Source of the DNA: an uncultured Paracoccaceae bacterium
GTDB lineage: Bacteria; Pseudomonadota; Alphaproteobacteria; Rhodobacterales; Rhodobacteraceae
Length of the DNA: 64,000 nucleotides
NCBI GenBank assembly: GCA_937872465.1
Contig: CALMSR010000069.1
Span: 1-64,000, forward strand
Direction: 5' to 3'
Shown: positions 8,368-17,437 of the stretch, one piece after another
How the letters are laid out: the number at the start of each line of letters is the position of its first letter
How positions within the stretch are numbered: the stretch's first letter is position 1
Program-made: the position numbers and the translations under genes
Notes under the pieces: generated by a model
Databases searched by the model: none
Seen by the model: the letters and a program-made list of their open reading frames with translations, nothing else
What the model was told of the DNA's origin: nothing

Positions 8368-8396
8368 AGAGGGCCGGGCCATGTGTCCGGCCCTCT
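8368..8396 (+). terminator. Stem-loop terminator after the DUF1127 pair
   Basis: A perfect 10-bp stem, AGAGGGCCGG with CCGGCCCTCT, encloses a 9-base loop and is followed by the T-rich TCGTTTC. It closes the DUF1127 unit. Confidence 0.75.
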
Positions 8397-8499
8397 TCGT
8401 TTCGACGGCCGGCCGGCGGCGGGGCCCGCCGGGAGGGGCCGCGATGGCGGCCGATTTGCCGGCCCGGGCGAGACGCCGGGGCTCGACCGAAAGGCAATA

Positions 8500-8513
8500 T
8501 TGTCATACGATAA
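8500..8513. promoter_or_regulatory. Near-palindrome of GntR-operator type
   Basis: TTGTCATACGATAA is symmetric at the outer TT/AA and TC/GA positions around a TA centre, the pattern bound by many GntR-family regulators. It lies about 235 bases upstream of the permease start. Assignment is by pattern only. Confidence 0.3.
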
Positions 8514-8658
8514 GGTGCGATCAGGCTCTGAGGCAAAGAGCAGGCAACAATTCCGCGAGGTCTTCGCTATGGATGCTCGGCAAGAACGGCACCATACGGG
8601 CGCGGGATACCCCGGATCGTCGGGCACGCCGGCAAGGCTGCTTCGAACTTGTACCGCA

Positions 8659-8676
8659 GGTGAAACGCGTTTCACC
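8659..8676. promoter_or_regulatory. Perfect 18-bp palindrome, LacI-family-like operator
   Basis: GGTGAAACGCGTTTCACC reads identically on both strands, with half-site TGAAAC and a central CG step as in LacI/GalR-family operators. It is centred about 80 bases before the permease ATG. No LacI-family gene is in the window. Confidence 0.5.
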
Positions 8677-8747
8677 AGCCTCGTTCCGGGCGGGCATTCC
8701 GGACGGCTGTCATCATCAACAAGCGAAGAATACCACAGGGGAGAATA

Positions 8748-10097
8748 ATGGAAGAGAAGACAGTGTCGGGAATCCTGTCCCATGAACACACCAAGGCGCA
8801 TCTGACAGACGTCAACTACATGCCGCCGCTGATCGAGGCGGTGCCGCTCGGCATCCAGCACGTGCTCGCGATGTTTGTGGGCAACGTCACGCCGGCCCTG
8901 ATCATCGCGAGCGCCATCGACGCGCCGGCCGAGATGCGGGTCTTCCTGGTGCAGGCGGCGATGTTCGTCGCCGGGGTCGCGACGCTGGTCCAGACCCTCG
9001 GCCTCGGGCCGATCGGGGCCAAGGTGCCGATCGTGATGGGCACGAGCTTCGGCTTCGTGCCGGTCATCATCCCCATCGCCCAGACCAGCGGCCTGCCAGC
9101 TGTGATGGGGGCCTGCTTCGTGGGCGGCCTCGCCATGGCGCTGGTCGGCTTCTTCATCCGCCATGTGCGCTTTCTCTTTCCGGCGGTGGTGACGGGCACC
9201 TTCGTGCTCCTGATCGGCATCATCCTGCTGCCGGTCGGCTTCGCCTATGTAGGCGGCGGCTTCGGGGCGGAGGATTTCGGCGCGCCGCGGCATCTCTGGG
9301 TGGCCTTCCTGGTCTTCTGCATCACCGTGGGCATCAACCAGTTCACCAAGGGCTTCCTCTCCGAGATGGGCGTGCTCCTGGGCATCGTGGCGGGCTATCT
9401 GGTCGCAATCCCGCTGGGAATGGTCAATTTCTCCAGCGTGGGCACCGCGAGCTGGGTGGCGCTGCCGCAGCCCTTCGCGATCGGGCTGGAATTCGTTCCG
9501 GTGGCCATCATCGGCGTCGTCGTGATGTCGATCGTCACCAGCGCGGAATCGATCGGCGACATCGCCGGCACCGTCATCGGCGGCGCCAACCGCCAGCCGA
9601 CCTCTCGGGAGCTCTCAGGCGGCGTGATGGCGGATGGTCTGGCCAGCAGCTTCGCGGCGATCTTCAACGCCTTCCCGCAGATCAGCTTCAGCCAGAACGT
9701 GGGCCTCGTGGCGCTGACCGGGGTCGCGAGCCGCTACGTGGTCGCCATCGGGGGCGGCTTCCTGCTGATTGCCGGCCTGTTCCCGAAGGTCGGGGCCTTC
9801 GTGACCACCATCCCCAACGCGGTGCTGGGCGGCGCGGTCATCATCATGTTCGGCATGATCGCCTCGGCGGGCATCAAGATGCTGTCGCTGGTCGATCTCA
9901 ACAAGCGCAACATGATCATCATCGGCGTGTCGGTGGCGGTCGCCATCGGCCTGCGCGGGCAGCCGGCGCTCTATGAGCACACCTCCGCCGGCGTCAAGGC
10001 GATGCTGGAGTCCGGGCTGATCCCGGGTGCCGTCGCGGCGATCGTGCTGAACCTGATCCTGCCCGGCAAGGAGGTCATCGACCACGGCGACGAATAG
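8748..10097 (+). CDS. NCS2-family purine (xanthine/urate/uracil-type) permease
   Basis: Inner-membrane nucleobase:cation symporter-2 protein, 449 residues, close to the usual length, with hydrophobic segments covering nearly the whole chain. NCS2 landmarks are present: LGIQHVLAMFVGNVTPALI near the N-terminus, the substrate-site motif region TSAESIGDIAGT, and the signature QNVGLVALTGVASR near residue 315. The QNVG...TGVASR form resembles xanthine/urate carriers (XanQ, UacT, PucJ) more than uracil carriers. Final substrate choice is uncertain. It is a single-gene unit: a terminator precedes its promoter region and a hairpin follows its stop. The perfect palindrome in its leader suggests repression by an unlinked regulator. 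Confidence 0.93.
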   Translation: MEEKTVSGILSHEHTKAHLTDVNYMPPLIEAVPLGIQHVLAMFVGNVTPALIIASAIDAPAEMRVFLVQAAMFVAGVATLVQTLGLGPIGAKVPIVMGTSFGFVPVIIPIAQTSGLPAVMGACFVGGLAMALVGFFIRHVRFLFPAVVTGTFVLLIGIILLPVGFAYVGGGFGAEDFGAPRHLWVAFLVFCITVGINQFTKGFLSEMGVLLGIVAGYLVAIPLGMVNFSSVGTASWVALPQPFAIGLEFVPVAIIGVVVMSIVTSAESIGDIAGTVIGGANRQPTSRELSGGVMADGLASSFAAIFNAFPQISFSQNVGLVALTGVASRYVVAIGGGFLLIAGLFPKVGAFVTTIPNAVLGGAVIIMFGMIASAGIKMLSLVDLNKRNMIIIGVSVAVAIGLRGQPALYEHTSAGVKAMLESGLIPGAVAAIVLNLILPGKEVIDHGDE

Positions 10098-10125
10098 GGT
10101 CGTCGGCGCCCCCGGCGGGAAATCG

Positions 10126-10159
10126 CCCCGGATCGCGCCTCATCGAGGCCGGTCCGGGG
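10126..10159 (+). terminator. Hairpin downstream of the NCS2 permease gene
   Basis: The outer arms CCCCGGA and TCCGGGG enclose an inner CCTC/GAGG pairing. It starts 29 bases after the stop codon. There is no strong T-run, so termination would be partial or Rho-assisted. Confidence 0.45.
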
Positions 10160-10335
10160 GTCGATTCAAGCAATGGCGCGGCTGTTGCGGGCGCCTTCGG
10201 GTAACAGTCACGTCAGGAGCGCGTGGCCGCGCAATCGGCGGTTCGTTCCTGCCAATCTTATCGGGCGCAACTGGGGTCGTCTTGTGGTAGAGTCATTGCG
10301 GCTCTCGTGTCGGCTTCAAGGTCGCGATCGGTGGG

Positions 10336-12708
10336 ATGTCAGGCTTGCTGCGGAGTATTCTGAACTGGTGCAGAGATCGTCTTGCGTCGCGACCGCAGAT
10401 GGGGCTGAGCGCGGCGTCATTCAATTATCTTCTCGCCGCGTCGGCCATGGCGCTCACGGTCCTTCTGGTTGTCGGGCTTCGGGCTTCGAGCGTTGGTCCA
10501 CTCGAGGAGACATTCGGGCGCATCTACGTGGAGAGCCCCGAGGTCTATACGCGCCAACGGCTCGTGAACGACAGGTATCAGCAGGAGTGGTGGCTCAACC
10601 GGCGATTGGAGGTGCTCGATGACGCCACGAATCTCATCGAGGGCTTTCGTTCCGAAGTGAGCAGCGCCCGTATCGAGGTCAGCCTCGATCAGCTGCTCGC
10701 GCTTGCGACGGGGCGCGGTGGCTCCGATGCGTCCGGCGAAACGGCGAGGGGCCGGGACGCGCAGACCGCAAGCGGCGCGGGGGGCCGACCCCAGGAAAAC
10801 GGGGCATCGGATCAGACGTCCGTCTCGTTTCAGACCGATTTCGCGTTGCGCGCCGCTGCCCGGGACAACCTGCGCCAACTCCTTCTCGAGAATGCGCTCG
10901 ATGACCGGCACGACCTCACGGGGAACACGGTCTACGGGTTCAAGTTCGATACCGTTGTCATCCCCGGGTCGAATACGACCCGCAGCCCGGCCGTCATCGT
11001 CGAACTGCCCCCACCGCCCTTTGCCGACAAGTCGGCTGCAGACATCATTTCTTATGCGACCGTGCCTCCGGTCGAGGCTGATCCCGTCTTCAAGCGGGTG
11101 GAGCAACATTACAAGAACTGGCTGTACAACATAGAGAAGCGCTTGAACGGTTTCGTCGAGGGAGTGTGCAATCCCAGGTCCGGCCTTTCCACAGAGGCAT
11201 TGGGAGAGTTCCTGGAATATACACTGTATCTGACAAACAATGAGGCGAACCAGACGATAGATGCGCTCGGTACAAATGTACCCAACATGGGTGGGTCTGA
11301 ATCTGACGGGAGGCTTGAAACCGTCAGGCTGGAACTTCCCAAGCAATGGCAAAATAATACTGTGCTGAATGTGCACATATCTGATGGTATGGTAACGTCA
11401 TTTGATGTCAATACAAGATTGATTCAGATATACATAATAAAGAATAACACGGGCATTGCGGGGGCGCTCAACTATGTAGTCAAGAATGAGGAAGGACAAG
11501 CTTCAGATGCCATCAGGCTCTGGCGCACGCAAAGCTGCGCATCCCGCGCCGACGATGCGGGTTCGTTGAATTGCGACGTCAGTGCTGGGGCCTCTGCCGA
11601 TTTCCACATCTATGTCCCTTCTTCCGACTACCAGGCCTTCACGGATACGTTCTCCCAGGCGGTTTCGGGGTTGGGCGCGGTTGTGAAGGACCGTCCGATC
11701 TCGAGCTTCGAATTCGAAGAGGGGGAATTCGACGGCTGGGCGATCACGGTGGATGCGGGGCTGTTCCGCTTTCTCGATCGGGCGCAACAGGTGGAATCCT
11801 ACGCTTACGCGGCCTTCCCTCGCGGGGACGTGGAGGGGGTCGTGGTGGATGCATTCCGGTCCGTCGATGTCGACGTGACTGGCCCGGTCAATCTCGGTGC
11901 CAGTGAGACGGAACACTCGGGCGGCATTCGGGCCGAACCTCGGCTTCTCAACTTCGCCGGCGGCGGTACACGGCAGGAACACGGTACGAGGAAGGGTTTC
12001 GATTTTGGCTGGACGATCGTCCGGCCGGGTTTGCAGACGCCGACACTCGCCTCCCAGCTCGTCCTGGTTTCCGTTCCCGCCTATAGTGACAGACTTTCCC
12101 TGACGGTCACGTCAGGCTGGCTCGATCGGGACTATGTACGGCGCGAGGCCTGGACCGATCTGAGCCTGGAAGAGCGCCTGGACCGCCTGCTGGACGGCGC
12201 GGATCGGATGACCATGGAGGTGCACCTTCCACCCGACTACGATGCGATCGACAATATGATGCTGCCCGGCACGTCCCGTCTCGGCCCCAAGATCGACGAG
12301 TTGAGCCTTTGCGAGAAGGAGCTCCACATCGCCGCCGACAAGCCGGCCGACATCGTCATTCCCGGAGAAAGGCTCTGGCGCTCGACGGTCGTCACGCTGG
12401 GCGGTCAGAAGGCGACGAAGATCCAGGTGCTCCCGGACATGCGCGGGATCATCGCGACGTTCGATCCTCTCAGCGAACCGATAGGGAGCGCCGTTCCCGG
12501 CCGTTCCGGTGAGGATGCAGCAGCGACCGAATGGCTGGCAGCAAGCGGCGTAGCTCCGGAATCCGTGCCGGTGCCGCTGTCGGTCTGGACGAGCCAGGGT
12601 GTCGACAGCCTGCCGAGCTACGTGTTCGTCCACCCCGCCGGCAAAGAGAAATCGGGCGCCGACGGCGAAAGCGTGTCGGCCGAGACCTCAGGCGCTACGG
12701 AACGATGA
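10336..12708 (+). CDS. Unrecognised 790-residue membrane-anchored protein
   Basis: I do not recognise this family. A short cytoplasmic N-terminus is followed by one strong membrane segment at about residues 29-52 (FNYLLAASAMALTVLLVVGL), and the remaining ~740 residues should lie in the periplasm. Visible regions are a helical part with RRLEVLDDATNLIEGFRSEV, a low-complexity Gly/Ser/Thr stretch around residues 130-155, and a central part rich in Asn/Gln/Ile whose DNA (about 11340-11470) is noticeably AT-richer than the surroundings. The C-terminal part looks beta-rich with paired short strands and includes one Cys near LSLCEKE. The AT-rich core and lack of relatives hint at horizontal origin. 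Its last 14 bases overlap the convergent gene ending at 12695. The start has a weak GGTGGG ribosome site. Confidence 0.7.
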   Translation: MSGLLRSILNWCRDRLASRPQMGLSAASFNYLLAASAMALTVLLVVGLRASSVGPLEETFGRIYVESPEVYTRQRLVNDRYQQEWWLNRRLEVLDDATNLIEGFRSEVSSARIEVSLDQLLALATGRGGSDASGETARGRDAQTASGAGGRPQENGASDQTSVSFQTDFALRAAARDNLRQLLLENALDDRHDLTGNTVYGFKFDTVVIPGSNTTRSPAVIVELPPPPFADKSAADIISYATVPPVEADPVFKRVEQHYKNWLYNIEKRLNGFVEGVCNPRSGLSTEALGEFLEYTLYLTNNEANQTIDALGTNVPNMGGSESDGRLETVRLELPKQWQNNTVLNVHISDGMVTSFDVNTRLIQIYIIKNNTGIAGALNYVVKNEEGQASDAIRLWRTQSCASRADDAGSLNCDVSAGASADFHIYVPSSDYQAFTDTFSQAVSGLGAVVKDRPISSFEFEEGEFDGWAITVDAGLFRFLDRAQQVESYAYAAFPRGDVEGVVVDAFRSVDVDVTGPVNLGASETEHSGGIRAEPRLLNFAGGGTRQEHGTRKGFDFGWTIVRPGLQTPTLASQLVLVSVPAYSDRLSLTVTSGWLDRDYVRREAWTDLSLEERLDRLLDGADRMTMEVHLPPDYDAIDNMMLPGTSRLGPKIDELSLCEKELHIAADKPADIVIPGERLWRSTVVTLGGQKATKIQVLPDMRGIIATFDPLSEPIGSAVPGRSGEDAAATEWLAASGVAPESVPVPLSVWTSQGVDSLPSYVFVHPAGKEKSGADGESVSAETSGATER

Positions 12709-12964
12709 TGCCACTCTGGCTCCCGCAGAGGCAGGAGCTTCCGACGGGCAGTGGCGAGACCGTGCAGATCCCGGCGTCGGTCTGGCATTTGGGGCTGTAG
12801 GTCTGGACGATCTCCGTCGAGTCCCCTTGCGCGGACAGCCGATTGCGTTGCGTATCGGTTGCCGCCCTCGCAACCAAGACGACAGCGGCCAGACACGCGG
12901 CGGCGGCACACGTCACGAGGACCTTGCGGCGCACACGTCCTCCGCCCTTGTTCGGTACTGACAT
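12695..12964 (-). CDS. Small cysteine-rich exported protein
   Basis: An 89-residue protein with a basic N-terminus and a hydrophobic stretch (VLVTCAAAACLAAVVLVARA) acting as signal peptide or anchor. The short mature domain carries four Cys in the pattern CxxxxxxC...PVGSSCLCG. The ending PVGSSCLCGSQSGII resembles a family of small secreted alphaproteobacterial proteins with a PxGxxCxCG...G core. This is pattern recognition only, with no known function. AGGAG lies 7 bases before the ATG at 12964. The stop region overlaps the 3' end of the 790-residue gene by 14 bases tail to tail, so the two transcripts must overlap. Confidence 0.6.
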   Translation of the reverse strand: MSVPNKGGGRVRRKVLVTCAAAACLAAVVLVARAATDTQRNRLSAQGDSTEIVQTYSPKCQTDAGICTVSPLPVGSSCLCGSQSGIIVP

Positions 12965-13047
12965 GCAAGCTCCTGCCCGTTTTTCAGGCTCCATAGCACG
13001 GGCCGATGCTGTTTGCCACAGAGCTGTTCCCTGAGGCTCAAACGGCC

Positions 13048-15408
13048 TCAGAAGGGCACCGCGTCGGCGACGGTGACGAAGCGGGCGACGACGTTCTTGG
13101 TGCCGGCCTTGTCGAAGTCGATGGTGAGCTTGTCGCCTTCCACGGCAGTGACGGCACCGTAGCCGAACTTCTGGTGGAAGACGCGGGTTCCGGGCTCGAA
13201 GGCCGGGGCGGCGTCGATGTCGATGACGATGTTGCGCGCCTCCTTCGGCTGCGCCATCGGGCGCTCGCCGGCGTGGGCCTGCATGCGGCGCCAGCCGGGC
13301 GAGTTGTAGACATCGGCCCTGGCGGCGGCCTCGGCGAGGGTCGGGCCGGATTGCGGGGCGGCCGCGCCGAACCCTCCGCCATAGAGGCCGGGAGGGGTCA
13401 GCACCTCCACATGGTCGCCGGGCAACTCATCGACAAAGCGCGACGGAAGCTGCGACTGCCACTGATTGTAGACACGGCGGTTGGCGGCGAAGGAGATCGT
13501 GCAGAGCCGCTGGGCGCGGGTGATGCCGACATAGGCGAGGCGGCGTTCCTCCTCGAGGCCCTTCAGCCCGCGCTCGTCCATGGAGCGCTGCGAGGGGAAG
13601 AGGCCGTCCTCCCAGCCGGGCAGGAAGACGGCCGGGAACTCCAGGCCCTTGGCGGCGTGGAGCGTCATGATCGAGACCTTGGGCGTGCCCTCCTCCTGCT
13701 CGTTCTCCATGACCAGGGAGACATGCTCGAGGAAGCCCTGGAGGTTCTCGAATTCGTTCAGTGCCTTGACCAGCTCCTTGAGGTTCTCCAGCCGGCCGGC
13801 GGCGTCGGGGGACTTCTCGGCCTGCCACATGGCGGTATAGCCGCTCTCGTCGAGGATGGTCTCGGCGAGCTCCACATGGCCGGCGGTGCCGTCGCGGATG
13901 GCGGCGTGCCATCGGTCGAAGCCGGCGACGAGCTGGCCGAGCGCGTTGCGGGCGCGGGCGGGCAGGCCGCCGGATTCCGCGATACGGCGCGCGGCCTCGA
14001 GCAGGCTGACGCCGTTCTCGCGGGCGGTGCGGTTTATTTCCTGCAGCGCCTTGTCGCCGATGCCGCGCTTCGGGACATTGACGATGCGCTCGAAGGCGAG
14101 GCCGTCCTCGGGCGAGACGGCGACGCGGAAATAGGCCATGGCGTCGCGGATCTCGGCGCGCTCGTAGAAGCGTGGGCCGCCGATGACGCGGTAGGGCAGG
14201 CCGATGGTCAGGAAACGGTCCTCGAAGGCGCGCATCTGGAAGCTGGCGCGCACCAGGATCGCGATGCCGTCCGGCGGCACCGGGTCGAGGCCGCGGGTGC
14301 CGCGGGCCAGCGCCTCGATCTCCTCGCCGATCCAGCGCGCCTCCTCCTCGCCGTCCCAATGGCCGATCAGGCGGATGCGCTCGCCCTGGGGTAGGTCGGT
14401 CCAGAGCGTCTTGCCGAGGCGGCTCGCGTTCGAGGCGATCACCCCGGACGCGGCGGCGAGGATGTGCGGGGTCGAGCGGTAGTTCTGTTCGAGGCGGATC
14501 ACCTTGGCACCGGGGAAATCCTTCTCGAAGCGCAGGATATTGCCGACCTCGGCACCGCGCCAGCCGTAGATCGACTGGTCGTCGTCGCCGACGCAGGCGA
14601 TGTTGTGGTGGCCGCCGGCGAGCAGGCGCAGCCAGAGGTACTGGGCGACGTTGGTGTCCTGGTATTCGTCCACGAGGATGTATCGGAACCAGCGCCGGTA
14701 GGTCTCCAGGATGTCCGGATGCTTCTGCAGGATGTCGACCACATGCAGCAGCAGGTCACCGAAGTCGCAGGCGTTCAGCGTCCGGAGCCGCTCCTGATAG
14801 AGGGCGTAGAGCTCCGGGCCGCGGTGGTTGAAGGCGCCGGCATCCGCGGCGGGCACCCGCTCGGGGCCGAGCGCCCGGTTCTTCCAGCCGTCGATCAGGC
14901 TCGCGAGCTGGCGCGGCGGCCAGCGCTTGTCGTCGATGCCGGCGGCCTGGATCAGCTGGCGCAGCAGCCGCAGCTGGTCGTCGGTGTCGAGGATGGTGAA
15001 GCTCGACTTGAGCCCGACCAGCTCGGCGTGGCGGCGCAGCATCCGCGTGGAGAGCGCATGGAAGGTGCCGAGCCAGGGCATGCCCTCGATGACGCCGCCG
15101 ACCAGCCCGCCGACCCGGGCCTTCATCTCGCGCGCCGCCTTGTTGGTGAAGGTCACGGCGAGGATCTCGTTGGGCCGCGCGCGGCCGGTGTTCAGGAGAT
15201 GCGCGATGCGCGCGGTGAGCGCACGGGTCTTGCCGGTGCCGGCCCCGGCGAGGACCAGCACCGGGCCGTCGAGCGCCTCGACCGCGGCGCGCTGGTCGGG
15301 ATTGAGGGCATCGAGATAGGGAGCGGGCCGCGCCGCCAAGGCGCGCGCCGAGAGCGACGGCGCCGCGGCCTCGAAGGCGTCCGCTTCGTCGGAGAGGGGG
15401 CTGCTCAT
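13048..15408 (-). CDS. uvrD: ATP-dependent DNA helicase UvrD/PcrA
   Basis: Superfamily 1A 3'-5' helicase acting in nucleotide excision and mismatch repair, 786 residues, normal length. Helicase motifs appear in order: the Q-motif LNPDQRAAV, motif I GAGTGKT near residue 58, motif Ia TFTNKAAREMK, motif II LVDEYQDTN near 240, motif III DDQSIYGWRGA, motif IV LEQNYRS, motif V TLHAAKGLEF, and motif VI YVGITRA. The C-terminal tail, with GTRVFHQKFGYGAV and a basic beta-rich end, is the Tudor-like RNA-polymerase-binding region of PcrA/UvrD. It is an isolated minus-strand gene, with 220 bases to the next upstream start. All catalytic motifs are intact. Confidence 0.97.
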   Translation of the reverse strand: MSSPLSDEADAFEAAAPSLSARALAARPAPYLDALNPDQRAAVEALDGPVLVLAGAGTGKTRALTARIAHLLNTGRARPNEILAVTFTNKAAREMKARVGGLVGGVIEGMPWLGTFHALSTRMLRRHAELVGLKSSFTILDTDDQLRLLRQLIQAAGIDDKRWPPRQLASLIDGWKNRALGPERVPAADAGAFNHRGPELYALYQERLRTLNACDFGDLLLHVVDILQKHPDILETYRRWFRYILVDEYQDTNVAQYLWLRLLAGGHHNIACVGDDDQSIYGWRGAEVGNILRFEKDFPGAKVIRLEQNYRSTPHILAAASGVIASNASRLGKTLWTDLPQGERIRLIGHWDGEEEARWIGEEIEALARGTRGLDPVPPDGIAILVRASFQMRAFEDRFLTIGLPYRVIGGPRFYERAEIRDAMAYFRVAVSPEDGLAFERIVNVPKRGIGDKALQEINRTARENGVSLLEAARRIAESGGLPARARNALGQLVAGFDRWHAAIRDGTAGHVELAETILDESGYTAMWQAEKSPDAAGRLENLKELVKALNEFENLQGFLEHVSLVMENEQEEGTPKVSIMTLHAAKGLEFPAVFLPGWEDGLFPSQRSMDERGLKGLEEERRLAYVGITRAQRLCTISFAANRRVYNQWQSQLPSRFVDELPGDHVEVLTPPGLYGGGFGAAAPQSGPTLAEAAARADVYNSPGWRRMQAHAGERPMAQPKEARNIVIDIDAAPAFEPGTRVFHQKFGYGAVTAVEGDKLTIDFDKAGTKNVVARFVTVADAVPF

Positions 15409-15629
15409 GAGCCGACCCTAATCCGGCCGGCGCGGAATGAAAAGCCTCTGTTCACCATGTGTTCGGTGGGCATGCCCGGAAATGGCCGCAGGGCGCAGCC
15501 CAGGTTGCTCTCGTGGCGCGAAACCCTGCCGGCTGCCCGTGCCGATGCAGGGGCGAGCCGGCGAAGACATCCCGCTCGTGCGGTTCGGCCGCAGAATGCG
15601 GAGCCCCTCGCGCCGGCCGCCCCCGCCCG

Positions 15630-16049
15630 TCAGTGGCGCAGTACCATCACCGAGCAGGCCGCATGATTGGCGACACGCGAGGCGACCGAGCCGAGGGCAT
15701 AGGCGACGGCGCGGCCCTTCTGGCGCGCATTGATCAGGATCAGCGTCGCGCCGATCTCGGCCGCCACATCGAGGATGGCGGGGGCGACCGGCCCGTAGCG
15801 GACCACCTGCCGGTCGACCTTGAAGGGCGCGGCTTCGGCCACGTCGGCCAGCCGGACGCCGGCTTGCTCCTGCATCGCCTCGATCGTGCCTTTCGGGTCG
15901 GTGTCCGTCGCGAGATAGATCTCGGGCACCACCGTCATGAAGACGATGGTCGCGCCGCGCCCGGCCCGTTCGGCGAGCTGCGCGAACAGGGCGGCGCGGT
16001 CGGTCTCCGATCCGACGTTGATGGGGACGAGAACCGTTTCGGAAGTCAT
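15630..16049 (-). CDS. Universal stress protein (UspA family)
   Basis: A 139-residue single-domain UspA-like protein. It begins SETVLVPINVGSETDR, with the usual first beta strand, and ends in the family C-terminal block (ALGSVASRVANHAACSVMVLR), which matches the G-x(9)-G(S/T)xxxxV-type nucleotide-binding pattern. The central RYGPVAPAILDVAAEIGATLILI is also typical. The start lies 11 bases after the stop of the upstream YjiH-like gene, so the two form an operon. This suggests the stress protein modulates or accompanies that membrane protein, as Usp genes often do next to transporters. Ligand (ATP or other) not determined. Confidence 0.9.
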   Translation of the reverse strand: MTSETVLVPINVGSETDRAALFAQLAERAGRGATIVFMTVVPEIYLATDTDPKGTIEAMQEQAGVRLADVAEAAPFKVDRQVVRYGPVAPAILDVAAEIGATLILINARQKGRAVAYALGSVASRVANHAACSVMVLRH

Positions 16050-16060
16050 CGCGCTCTCCC

Positions 16061-17437
16061 TCAGAAGACGACGTAATGCGCCAGAAAGATGGCGATCGGG
16101 GTCGCGATGATCGTGCGGATGACGAAGATCATCGCCAGATGGCCGACATTCAGCCCCAGGTTGGCGCGCAGCAGGATGGCACCGACCTCCGACATGTAGA
16201 TCAGCTGCGACACCGACAGGATCGCGACGAGGAAGCGGGTTTCCTGGCTCTCGATGGACTTGCCGATGAGGGCCGGCAGATACATGTCGGCGAAGCCCAC
16301 CACCAGCGAGGGCGCGGCGGCCTCGGCCTCGGCGAGCCCGGCCCAGTTGAGGATCGGCACGAAGGGCGCCGACAGCCAGTGGAACACCGGCGTGTATTCG
16401 ACCAGGACGAGCGCGATCATGGCGATCGCGACCGTGGCGGGCACCAGCGAGAACCACATGAAGACGAGGTTGTCGAAGCCGTTCTTGATGAACTCGGGGA
16501 AGTTCGGCGCGATCCGGGCGCGGGCGAGGCCGAGCCGCGTGCCGGCCTGTACCAGCGTCTCGCCTTCGCGCACGGTGGCATCGATGTGGTTCGTGGTGCC
16601 GGCCTTGTAGTCGTCGGGCAGCCGCGACAGCGGCGGGATGCGCGGCAGGATCAGCGCGCAGACGAAGCCGATGATCAGCACGCAGCCGTAATAGGCGAAG
16701 AACACGTCCGACAGCCCCACCAGCTTGGCGATCACGTAGCAGAAGGGGATCGACACGATCGAGAAATTGGTGGCGACGACCGCGGCCTCGCGTGTCGTAT
16801 AGACGCCCTTGTCGTATTGCTGGACGGTCAGCATCACCCCCAGCGCGGCGGCGCCGAGCCACGAGGCCAGCCCGTCGATCGCCGACCGCCCCGGCAGCCG
16901 GAACAGGAAGTGGAACGACTTCGACAGGAGCGCGCCGACGAATTCCATGAAGCCGTAGTCGGAGAGGAGCGGCAGCCCGAAGGAGGCGAGCGCGAAGAGG
17001 GCCAGCAGGTTGGTCATCAGCGCGCCGACCACCGTCCCGCCGGTGGCGCCGGAAATGATCCATTCCGGACCGGTCCCGGTGGTGTAGAGCACAGTGAAGA
17101 CCGCGCCGAGGCAGCGCAGGCCCGTCCAGACGGCGGTCGTCCGGAAATACTGGACCATCATCGGCGTCGAGGGCTTGCCGGGGCCGTAGCTGTACCAGAG
17201 CGTCAGCACCGCCGAGGCCATCGTGACGACCACCAGCGCCCATTTCAGCAAGGCGCCGAAATTGCCGTTCAGCCAGTCGACCATGACCCCGAACGGGATC
17301 GTCCATGTGTCGCCGCCCGGAACCGGCATCAGGAAGAGGGCGGCGCCGAGGGTCGAGGGGATGATGAACTTGAGCCAGTTCGATGTGCTTCGGTCGTCGC
17401 TCTGCGCCGCTGCGGCGACATTGCCGGGATTGGTCAT
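16061..17437 (-). CDS. YjiH family (nucleoside-recognition/GATE-domain) membrane protein
   Basis: Polytopic inner-membrane protein, 458 residues, of the YjiH family, which shares the Gate/nucleoside-recognition fold. The N-terminal part has KFIIPSTLGAALFLMPVP with IPFGVMVDWL, and the middle carries LPLLSDYGFMEFVGALL. The C-terminal Gate segment contains GFADMYLPALIGKSIESQ and the STxSQLIYMSEVGA-type helix (here LSVSQLIYMSEVGA). The family is annotated as transport-related but without a firm substrate. A possible start further upstream is rejected because MTNPGNVAAAAQ is followed at once by the conserved region. It is first in a two-gene operon with the universal stress protein. Confidence 0.9.
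   Translation of the reverse strand: MTNPGNVAAAAQSDDRSTSNWLKFIIPSTLGAALFLMPVPGGDTWTIPFGVMVDWLNGNFGALLKWALVVVTMASAVLTLWYSYGPGKPSTPMMVQYFRTTAVWTGLRCLGAVFTVLYTTGTGPEWIISGATGGTVVGALMTNLLALFALASFGLPLLSDYGFMEFVGALLSKSFHFLFRLPGRSAIDGLASWLGAAALGVMLTVQQYDKGVYTTREAAVVATNFSIVSIPFCYVIAKLVGLSDVFFAYYGCVLIIGFVCALILPRIPPLSRLPDDYKAGTTNHIDATVREGETLVQAGTRLGLARARIAPNFPEFIKNGFDNLVFMWFSLVPATVAIAMIALVLVEYTPVFHWLSAPFVPILNWAGLAEAEAAAPSLVVGFADMYLPALIGKSIESQETRFLVAILSVSQLIYMSEVGAILLRANLGLNVGHLAMIFVIRTIIATPIAIFLAHYVVF

Larger units (their letters stand above)
8397..8747. promoter_or_regulatory. Leader region of the NCS2 permease gene
   Basis: About 350 bases without a convincing gene. They hold two operator-like dyads (8500-8513 and 8659-8676), and AGGGGAG lies just before the permease ATG. 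This is the probable regulated promoter of the purine permease. Confidence 0.45.
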
